In this document: positions 1 to 4,601 of the stretch, piece after piece
Numbering within the stretch: position 1 is the stretch's first letter
Layout: each line of letters begins with the position of its first letter
NCBI GenBank assembly: GCA_900766395.1
Contig: CAAFWB010000137.1
Location: forward strand, 1 to 13,243
Direction of reading: 5' to 3'
DNA from: Clostridia bacterium
GTDB lineage: Bacteria > Bacillota > Clostridia > Christensenellales > UBA1242
DNA length: 13,243 nt
Position numbers and translations under genes: made by a program
Notes under the pieces: model-generated
Database searches by the model: none
What the model saw: only the letters and a program-made list of their open reading frames with translations
Told to the model about the DNA's origin: nothing

Positions 1-20
1 ACACGACGCTCTTCCGATCT
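1..20. other. Illumina adapter remnant (artefact)
   Basis: The first 20 bases, ACACGACGCTCTTCCGATCT, are identical to the 3' end of the Illumina TruSeq read-1 adapter. This is library sequence, not genome. Genomic sequence begins at about base 21, and the open reading frame that follows starts exactly at the junction. Confidence 0.96.
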
Positions 21-215
21 CACGAAATCGACTATGTTCAAGGCATAAAACAAATTATCTCCTTTGATATCGAACTCAAAGAAAAGGTTGTTCTCGACTA
101 CAAATCAACAATACAAAAGATTTCATCGTCAGAAATCAAGTCTGTTCTTTCGAGAATATTGGCCGATGAAAACAATCATTTGCAAGCGTTAAGAAATATT
201 TATGCAAATTTATAA
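21..215 (+). CDS. Ferritin-like protein, C-terminal fragment (5' end missing)
   Basis: The frame is open from the adapter junction to a TAA at 213-215, giving 64 residues of the C-terminus of a longer protein. The fragment reads as two amphipathic helices. The first carries an E-x6-Y pattern (IELKEKVVLDY) and the second carries E-x-x-H in LADENNHLQALRNIY. That pairing is typical of the second half of the four-helix bundle of ferritin-like di-iron proteins such as rubrerythrin, bacterioferritin or Mn-catalase relatives. Its probable role is metal or peroxide handling in the cytoplasm, but the subfamily cannot be told from 64 residues. The family call rests on the E-x-x-H helix and the helical pattern only. 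The rest of the gene lies beyond the contig end. An AT-rich hairpin with a T-run at 304-330 may end its transcript. Confidence 0.5.
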   Translation, partial: HEIDYVQGIKQIISFDIELKEKVVLDYKSTIQKISSSEIKSVLSRILADENNHLQALRNIYANL

Positions 216-303
216 ATATTCATAAGCACTCATGTGATAAATCTGAAAGGCACAATGCTGTCAAAATGTCTAGTCTGATATCATATACTATGTTAAAAGA
301 TAA

Positions 304-330
304 AGTTTAAAAAATTTTAAACTATTTTTT
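304..330 (+). terminator. Possible intrinsic terminator after the ferritin-like gene
   Basis: AGTTTAAA (304-311) pairs with TTTAAACT (316-323) and is followed by ATTTTTT. The stem is A/T rich and so weak, but the layout is that of an intrinsic terminator. It lies between the upstream gene and the next promoter. Confidence 0.5.
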
Positions 331-339
331 CATTTTATG

Positions 340-368
340 TTGACATATTTTGACAATGTATATATAAT
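340..368 (+). promoter_or_regulatory. Sigma-A promoter of the exported protein gene
   Basis: TTGACA (340-345), a 17-base spacer and TATAAT (363-368) form a perfect consensus promoter. A second TTGACA lies 10 bases downstream at 350-355, too close to the -10 to be an alternative -35. A start site near 375 would leave a very short leader before the GAGGAA ribosome binding site at 375-380. Confidence 0.8.
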
Positions 369-389
369 CACAATGAGGAATAAATATAA

Positions 390-1259
390 ATGAATTTTAA
401 AAAATATAACTTCATTTTTGTTTTCATGGTCGCACTGGTGATTGCAATACCAATCGTCAGCGTTTCAACACGCTCAAAAACACCTTCTGCCGACATAAAC
501 GATGAACTTCCTCCAGTGATTGAAGTTGACACTGATGATCAAAAACCTTCAAAACAAAATTCATACAAATTTAACAATGCTTGGCAAGCATATAATCATA
601 TTCTTTCATCAACATTTGCATCATCTTACAAGATGAAGACAGTTCAAAATTTGGTTGCTTCAGCAAACGTTGGTGTAAAACTTGATTTCAATCAAAAAGT
701 TATGCTTGATACATATGTAACAAAGGACGGAAAAATCCTTGAAGAAACATATTCAAGTGGAACAAAAGAATTTTTTAATGTTGCTTATTTTGACGGCAAA
801 GATGTTTACTCACAAAAGGTTGATGGCTCATTTGCTGTTGGTCAAAAACCAAATGTCACACCAAACAAGGCCACAAAAGCTGAGTATATAAGTTCAGAAG
901 GCGTGATGCCTGCATTCACATTTAACCTTAACAAAAATAATTCTTCTGCATCTTTCTTCACAAAAACTGGAACAAAGTATGCTTTTAAATTGACAGTGAC
1001 AGACAGCAGCGTTTGGCAAGATTATCTCAAAAAAGTCAACATCATGTCAGGAAGCGAAAGATATCCAAACATGAACGCTTTGAGCATTGATTTTGAAGTT
1101 TCAGCAAAAACAGGAAATCTTCTCAAAATGACACTCACAGAAGAGTATGAAGTCAAATATATGGGGATTGAAGTCACATGTCGTTCAACCAGCGTAAAAC
1201 AATTTTATGAGGTCGGACAAAACATGGAACTCCCAAGTTTGAGCTATATGGGTTTGTAA
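390..1259 (+). CDS. Exported or membrane-anchored protein of unknown function
   Basis: This 289-residue protein is not a family I recognise. Residues 1-27 form a basic start (MNFKKYNF) followed by a hydrophobic stretch (IFVFMVALVIAIPIVSVS). That is either a signal peptide or one N-terminal membrane anchor, and no lipobox cysteine is present. The remainder is hydrophilic, rich in Thr, Ser, Lys and Asn, with alternating beta-type patterns. It has a single cysteine, in EVTCRST near residue 268, so the bulk probably sits outside the membrane as a beta-rich domain. The ATG is fixed by GAGGAA at 375-380, nine bases upstream. The gene stands alone between a consensus promoter and a double hairpin, so it is monocistronic. 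Its ribosomal-operon neighbour gives no functional hint. Confidence 0.85.
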   Translation: MNFKKYNFIFVFMVALVIAIPIVSVSTRSKTPSADINDELPPVIEVDTDDQKPSKQNSYKFNNAWQAYNHILSSTFASSYKMKTVQNLVASANVGVKLDFNQKVMLDTYVTKDGKILEETYSSGTKEFFNVAYFDGKDVYSQKVDGSFAVGQKPNVTPNKATKAEYISSEGVMPAFTFNLNKNNSSASFFTKTGTKYAFKLTVTDSSVWQDYLKKVNIMSGSERYPNMNALSIDFEVSAKTGNLLKMTLTEEYEVKYMGIEVTCRSTSVKQFYEVGQNMELPSLSYMGL

Positions 1260-1265
1260 TATTCC

Positions 1266-1311
1266 GAGATTAATCTCTTTTTTGACACGGCAACAGCCGT
1301 GTCTTTTTCTT
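1266..1311 (+). terminator. Double terminator hairpin
   Basis: Two stem-loops lie in series. The first is the 12-base palindrome GAGATTAATCTC (1266-1277), followed by six T. The second is GACACGGC (1284-1291) paired with GCCGTGTC (1296-1303) over an AACA loop, then TTTTTCTT. The second is a textbook intrinsic terminator that insulates the exported-protein gene from the rpsF operon. Confidence 0.88.
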
Positions 1312-1323
1312 GTTAAAAAATGC

Positions 1324-1352
1324 TTGCTTTTGCAAGAGTTGTGTGGTATACT
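1324..1352 (+). promoter_or_regulatory. Promoter of the rpsF-ssb-rpsR operon
   Basis: TTGCTT (1324-1329), a 17-base spacer and TATACT (1347-1352). The predicted start near 1359 gives a leader of about 69 bases before rpsF. This is the only convincing promoter between the upstream terminator and rpsF. Confidence 0.7.
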
Positions 1353-1367
1353 CGCAAAGACAGTCGA

Positions 1368-1410
1368 AATGGAGAAATCCATTGTCCTTGCTCAAAATTT
1401 GAGCCGTAAG
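1368..1410 (+). promoter_or_regulatory. Candidate S6:S18-binding autoregulatory leader
   Basis: The rpsF leader holds two hairpins. AATGGA (1368-1373) pairs with TCCATT (1378-1383) over a GAAA tetraloop. GCTCAAA (1390-1396) can pair with TTTGAGC (1398-1404). The second is extended by CTT (1387-1389) pairing with AAG (1408-1410), leaving CGT unpaired on the 3' side, within the string GAGCCGTAAG. Many bacterial rpsF leaders carry a hairpin with a bulged CCG that mimics the 16S rRNA site of S6 and S18, so the protein complex can repress its own mRNA. The hairpins are seen directly; the assignment is inference from position and the CCG bulge. Confidence 0.55.
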
Positions 1411-1427
1411 TCCACAAGGAGGTTATT

Positions 1428-1715
1428 ATGAATAAGTATGAATTGTTGTTTATCATTTCAGCAACAACACCAGATGACCAAAAAGAAGCCATTGTTTCAA
1501 AAGTTACTTCTTTTATTGAGAAAAATGCTGGAACAGTTGACGCAGTTGATAAATGGGGAATGAGAAAATTCGCATATCCAATCAACTTCAAAAATGAAGG
1601 ATATTATGTTCTCGTTAATTTCACAATCGAACCAAGCAAAATTGCTGAACTTGATAACATGATGTATGTTAACGAAAATATCGTTCGTCAAATGTTTGTT
1701 AAGAAAGAAAATTAA
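1428..1715 (+). CDS. rpsF: 30S ribosomal protein S6
   Basis: The 95-residue product is full-length bacterial S6, which binds S18 on the platform of the small subunit. It begins MNKYELLFII, the usual first beta strand. It has the central WGMRKFAYPINFKNEGYYVLVNF segment that matches the conserved W-G-x-R-x-x-A-Y-x-I region of the family, and it ends in a short basic tail. AAGGAGG (1416-1422) sits five bases before the ATG. It is the first gene of rpsF-ssb-rpsR. The intergenic gap to ssb is 11 bases and the ssb ribosome binding site overlaps the rpsF stop, so the genes are co-transcribed and probably translationally coupled. Control is likely through the leader hairpins at 1368-1410. Confidence 0.97.
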   Translation: MNKYELLFIISATTPDDQKEAIVSKVTSFIEKNAGTVDAVDKWGMRKFAYPINFKNEGYYVLVNFTIEPSKIAELDNMMYVNENIVRQMFVKKEN

Positions 1716-1726
1716 GGAGAAATTTT

Positions 1727-2128
1727 ATGAACAAAGTATATCTCATTGGAAATCTCACAAAAGACCCAGAACTCAGTCAAACAAATAGTGGAATCTCAGT
1801 TTGCAGATTCACTCTTGCAGTATCTCGTCGTTTTCAAAACGCTGATGGCGAAAGAGAAACTGATTTCCTCAACATTGTTGTTTGGCGCGGACAAGCAGAC
1901 AATTGCCACAAATTCCTCAAAAAAGGAAGCAAATGTGCTGTTTCTGGTTCAATCCAATCAAGATCATATGATGCCCAAGATGGCACAAAACGTTATGTGA
2001 CAGAAATCGTTGCAGACGAAGTTGAATTCATTTCAACAAACAGAAACACAGATTCATCAGAAGGCAGAAAGAAAGCTGACGAAGTTAGCGAACTTGAACC
2101 AATCGATGATGACTCTCTTCCATTTTAA
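1727..2128 (+). CDS. ssb: Single-stranded DNA-binding protein
   Basis: The 133-residue protein has an N-terminal OB fold (about residues 1-105) with the usual landmarks: MNKVYLIGNLTKDPEL, the FTLAVSRR strand, TDFLNIVVWRGQADNCHKFLKKG and the YDAQDGTKRYVTEIVADEVEF strand. A short acidic, disordered linker leads to the C-terminal tip DDDSLPF. This tip is the acidic peptide that recruits replication and repair proteins. The protein coats single-stranded DNA during replication, repair and recombination. It is short for the family because the linker is only about 25 residues. AAGGAG overlaps the rpsF stop codon and sits eight bases before the ATG. Its place between rpsF and rpsR is the standard Firmicutes arrangement. 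Confidence 0.97.
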   Translation: MNKVYLIGNLTKDPELSQTNSGISVCRFTLAVSRRFQNADGERETDFLNIVVWRGQADNCHKFLKKGSKCAVSGSIQSRSYDAQDGTKRYVTEIVADEVEFISTNRNTDSSEGRKKADEVSELEPIDDDSLPF

Positions 2129-2144
2129 TTAAAAGGAGAAAATC

Positions 2145-2408
2145 ATGGAAAACGCACAAAAAGTTGAAAATGCAGCTCCAGCAAAGAAATATAGAAAACC
2201 TGCGAAGAAAAAAGTTTGTGTATTTTGTCAAGACAAATCAATTGTTATTGATTACAAAGACACAGCAAGACTTCGTAAATTCATGACAGAAAAAGGAAAA
2301 ATTCTTCCACGCCGTCAAACAGGTGTTTGCTCAACTCACCAACGTGAACTTGCTCTCGCAATCAAACGTGCAAGAGTTATGGCACTTCTTCCTTTCCAAG
2401 CTGACTAA
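2145..2408 (+). CDS. rpsR: 30S ribosomal protein S18, zinc-ligand form
   Basis: This 87-residue protein is S18, partner of S6. The core KILPRRQTG...LALAIKRARVMALLPF is unmistakable. It is the C+ form: C-x2-C in VCVFCQDK and C-x2-H in GVCSTHQRE can form a four-ligand zinc site. Bacillus subtilis S18 lacks these cysteines, so this lineage keeps the ancestral zinc-binding version. The N-terminus is a basic Ala/Lys-rich tail. AAAAGGAG precedes the ATG. It is the last gene of the operon, ending at the hairpin terminator at 2425; rplI and dnaB, which often follow, are absent. Confidence 0.97.
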   Translation: MENAQKVENAAPAKKYRKPAKKKVCVFCQDKSIVIDYKDTARLRKFMTEKGKILPRRQTGVCSTHQRELALAIKRARVMALLPFQAD

Positions 2409-2424
2409 TAATTTTAATATCATA

Positions 2425-2451
2425 AAAACCGCATTAATTGCGGTTTTTTTT
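2425..2451 (+). terminator. Terminator of the rpsF operon
   Basis: AAAACCGCA (2425-2433) pairs with TGCGGTTTT (2439-2447) over a five-base TTAAT loop. The T-run continues to 2451. The A-run on the 5' side makes it potentially bidirectional. Confidence 0.92.
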
Positions 2452-2461
2452 AAAAAACTAT

Positions 2462-2489
2462 TTGATTAAACATATGAATATGATATAAT
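2462..2489 (+). promoter_or_regulatory. Promoter of glnS
   Basis: TTGATT (2462-2467), a 16-base spacer and TATAAT (2484-2489). The ribosome binding site GAGAGGG follows at 2502-2508. The leader is under 25 bases, so there is no room for a T-box riboswitch, which often controls aminoacyl-tRNA synthetase genes in Firmicutes. Confidence 0.75.
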
Positions 2490-2515
2490 CTCACTATATT
2501 TGAGAGGGAAAAATA

Positions 2516-4201
2516 ATGATTGACATAACAAACATAACACCATCAAACTTTATCGAAGAAGAAATATTGGAAGACATCAAAGCTGGCAGAACAAAAGAAG
2601 TTATCACTCGTTGCCCACCTGAACCAAGCGGTTATTGGCATATTGGTCATTGCAAAGCATGGATGATTGACTTTGAAACTGCTTTGAAGTTTGGCGGATA
2701 CACATATCTCAGAATGGACGACACAAACCCAAGCCGTGAACAGGGGGAATTTGCCGACAGTTATCTCCATGACCTAAAATGGCTTGGTTACACTCCAAAG
2801 GCAATGATTTATGCAAGTGAAGCATATTTTGAAGATATCTATAAAATTGCTGAACAAATGATTATGGACGGCTTTGCCTATGTAGATGAGTTGTCGCAAG
2901 AAGAACAACAAAAGCAAAAAGGAACATTGACTGAACCAGGTGTCAATAGTCCATATAGAAATAGACCCGCAGAAGAAAGCCTTAAACTATTTCGTGAAAT
3001 GAGAGCAGATAAATATGCCGACGGAACGCTTACATTGAGAGCAAAAATTGATATGAGTCACCCAAACATTTTGATGCGTGACCCAATCATGTATAAAATC
3101 TCTCATGAACCTCACTACAGAACTGGTAACAAGTGGTGTATCTATCCAATATATGATTTTGCACACCCAATGGAAGATGCGTTGGAAGGTGTCACATACA
3201 GCCTTTGCGACACGACATTCAGAGTTCATCGCGAACTTTATGAATGGTTTATTGAACATGGATGGAAAAAACCATATGCGCCAAAACAAAGAGAATTTTC
3301 AACACTAAATTTGGAAAACGTTTTGCTTGGAAAACGCTATCTGAAAAGACTTGTTGAGGAAACTGATCTTCTTTTGGGTTGGGATGATCCAAGATTGATG
3401 ACTATTGTTGGAATGCAAAGACGCGGCTATACAGCTGATGGAGTTAAAAACTTTATCAAAAGTTGTGGCGTTGTTGCTTCAACAAGCACAATTCCATTTT
3501 CAGCATTGCAATTTCACATTCGTGAAGATTTGAATAAAATTGCAACTCGCGCAATGGTTGTTCTTGATCCACTCAAAGTTGTCATCACAAACTACGAAAA
3601 AGAATCAGAAGTGGTTTATATGGATAACAATCCAAATGTCGAAAATGCAGGCAAACACGAAATGCTTTTCTCAAAAGAGATATACATTGACAGTGACGAT
3701 TTCAGTCTTAATCCACCGCCAAAATACAACAGACTTGTTGAGGGCGGGTTGGTTCGCCTCAAAGGTGCATATGTGATTAGATGCAACAAAGTTATCTTTG
3801 ATGAAAATGGAAACATTGACCACCTTGAATGTGAATATTTGCCAAACACAAAAAGCGGCGAAGACACGAGCGGCATAAAAGTTAAAGGCACAATTCATTT
3901 TGTTTCAAGCAAAAACTATTTCCCAATAACAATAAGAAACTTCAAAAACTTGACCAAAATGGAATATATTTGGCCTTCAAAAGCACTTGCCGATGGCACA
4001 CCACTTGAAGAGATCTTGGAAGAAAATTCAATGACACAAAGTGTGGCATATGCAGAAAACTTTTTGAAAACTGCTGAAGTCGGTGACAAATTCCAGTTTA
4101 TGAGAAAAGGTTATTATTGCCTTGACAAAGACACAAACAAAAATGAAGGGAAATATATATTTAATAACACAATTTCTCTCAAAGATGGTTTCAAAGCATA
4201 A
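2516..4201 (+). CDS. glnS: Glutaminyl-tRNA synthetase
   Basis: The 561-residue product matches the usual GlnRS length (about 550) and charges tRNA-Gln with glutamine in the cytosol. The class I Rossmann domain opens with TRCPPEPSGYWHIGHCKAW, HIGH at residues 42-45; GlnRS carries PEP-x-G there. The acceptor-binding region and LGWDDPRLMTIVGMQRRGYT follow. The C-terminal beta-barrel anticodon domain is complete (about residues 340-555) and includes VKGTIHFVSSKNYFPITIRNF and FMRKGYYCLD. The second class I signature is unusual: where Escherichia coli has VMSKRKL, this protein has VLLGKRYL (residues 269-276), keeping only the lysine K273 and arginine. The ATG follows GAGAGGG. It is monocistronic. 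Having GlnRS suggests direct Gln-tRNA charging rather than sole reliance on GatCAB amidation; whether GatCAB is also present cannot be seen here. Confidence 0.95.
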   Translation: MIDITNITPSNFIEEEILEDIKAGRTKEVITRCPPEPSGYWHIGHCKAWMIDFETALKFGGYTYLRMDDTNPSREQGEFADSYLHDLKWLGYTPKAMIYASEAYFEDIYKIAEQMIMDGFAYVDELSQEEQQKQKGTLTEPGVNSPYRNRPAEESLKLFREMRADKYADGTLTLRAKIDMSHPNILMRDPIMYKISHEPHYRTGNKWCIYPIYDFAHPMEDALEGVTYSLCDTTFRVHRELYEWFIEHGWKKPYAPKQREFSTLNLENVLLGKRYLKRLVEETDLLLGWDDPRLMTIVGMQRRGYTADGVKNFIKSCGVVASTSTIPFSALQFHIREDLNKIATRAMVVLDPLKVVITNYEKESEVVYMDNNPNVENAGKHEMLFSKEIYIDSDDFSLNPPPKYNRLVEGGLVRLKGAYVIRCNKVIFDENGNIDHLECEYLPNTKSGEDTSGIKVKGTIHFVSSKNYFPITIRNFKNLTKMEYIWPSKALADGTPLEEILEENSMTQSVAYAENFLKTAEVGDKFQFMRKGYYCLDKDTNKNEGKYIFNNTISLKDGFKA

Positions 4202-4206
4202 TTGAT

Positions 4207-4371
4207 GTTTTTTTTGGAGTCAAAAAAGAACGAAAAAACTTTGGGGTGACGCCAAACCCCAAACCCCCGGCTCCCTTGGCGGAGCGGGGCAAGGGGTCAA
4301 CTCGGACTACGAATAAAAAAAGGTTTTGTAAATTGGACAAAACCTTTTTTCTTTTTATTCTTGTCCTCGCG
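4207..4371. repeat. Composite structured intergenic element, copy A
   Basis: This element is built of five modules. (0) GTTTTTTTTG (4207-4216) faces CAAAAAAGAAC (4221-4231). (1) TTTGGGG faces CCCCAAA around 4241-4263. (2) CCCTTG faces CAAGGG, enclosing GGCGGAGC, at about 4273-4295. (3) AGGTTTTGT faces ACAAAACCT across the loop AAATTGG, about 4321-4345. (4) The tail CTTTTTATTCTTGTCCTCG lies at 4351-4369. The same modules in the same order occur at 11437-11596, with changed stem sequences that still pair. Module 3, with flanking A- and T-runs, probably also terminates glnS transcription. This explains most of the first half of the 400-base gap between glnS and spoIIE. No known family name is claimed. 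Confidence 0.75.
4315..4356. terminator. Likely glnS terminator inside the repeat element
   Basis: An A-run leads into AGGTTTTGT, loop AAATTGG, ACAAAACCT, then TTTTTTCTTTTT. With A-rich 5' and T-rich 3' flanks it can act in both directions. It is the only strong terminator-like hairpin after glnS. Confidence 0.7.
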
Positions 4372-4416
4372 GTTTTTTATTCCAGCCTTATAATCGCTGG
4401 TCAATCTCTCGGTTTA

Positions 4417-4454
4417 TGTCATTTCGACGCGGAACTTAGCGTGGCGAGAAATCC
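4417..4454. repeat. REP-like short palindromic repeat
   Basis: TGTCATTTCG...GGCGAGAAATCC: ATTTCG (4421-4426) faces CGAGAAAT (4445-4452) with one bulged G, and CGC (4428-4430) faces GCG (4439-4441). A degenerate relative lies at 11784-11818. Short palindromes of the general form TGTCATT...GAGAAATC are common intergenic repeats in many bacterial genomes (from memory). Confidence 0.6.
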
Positions 4455-4528
4455 AAAACAGTGCAGCATAAAAATCTATCACTCATAAAACCTTTTTATT
4501 AAAAATTGAAATTTTTCAATAATGTTGT

Positions 4529-4540
4529 TTATTCGACAAA
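4529..4540 (-). promoter_or_regulatory. Candidate Spo0A box upstream of spoIIE
   Basis: TTATTCGACAAA is the reverse complement of TTTGTCGAATAA, a full match to the extended Spo0A-box consensus (core TGTCGAA). It sits 62 bases before the spoIIE start codon. In Bacillus, spoIIE is activated by phosphorylated Spo0A, so the location is right. No clear second box or consensus -10 was found; TAACAT at 4581-4586 is one weak -10 candidate. The site falls inside a repeat arm shared with 11672-11687, where the equivalent base is G and the box is lost. Confidence 0.5.
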
Positions 4541-4601
4541 AACACACAGAAAAGACCTAACAAAAAATGTGCATATTTGATAACATTGTTTTGAGGTCAA
4601 A

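Noticed and set aside
350..355. Second TTGACA as an alternative -35
   Set aside because: It is only seven bases from the -10; the TTGACA at 340 has the correct 17-base spacing.
2452..2515. T-box riboswitch before glnS
   Set aside because: The leader is too short and contains no specifier or antiterminator structure.
4246..4488. 80-codon open frame after glnS
   Set aside because: It runs across the repeat modules and REP-like palindrome, has no ribosome binding site, and its peptide is a by-product of the hairpins; copy B of the element does not preserve the frame.
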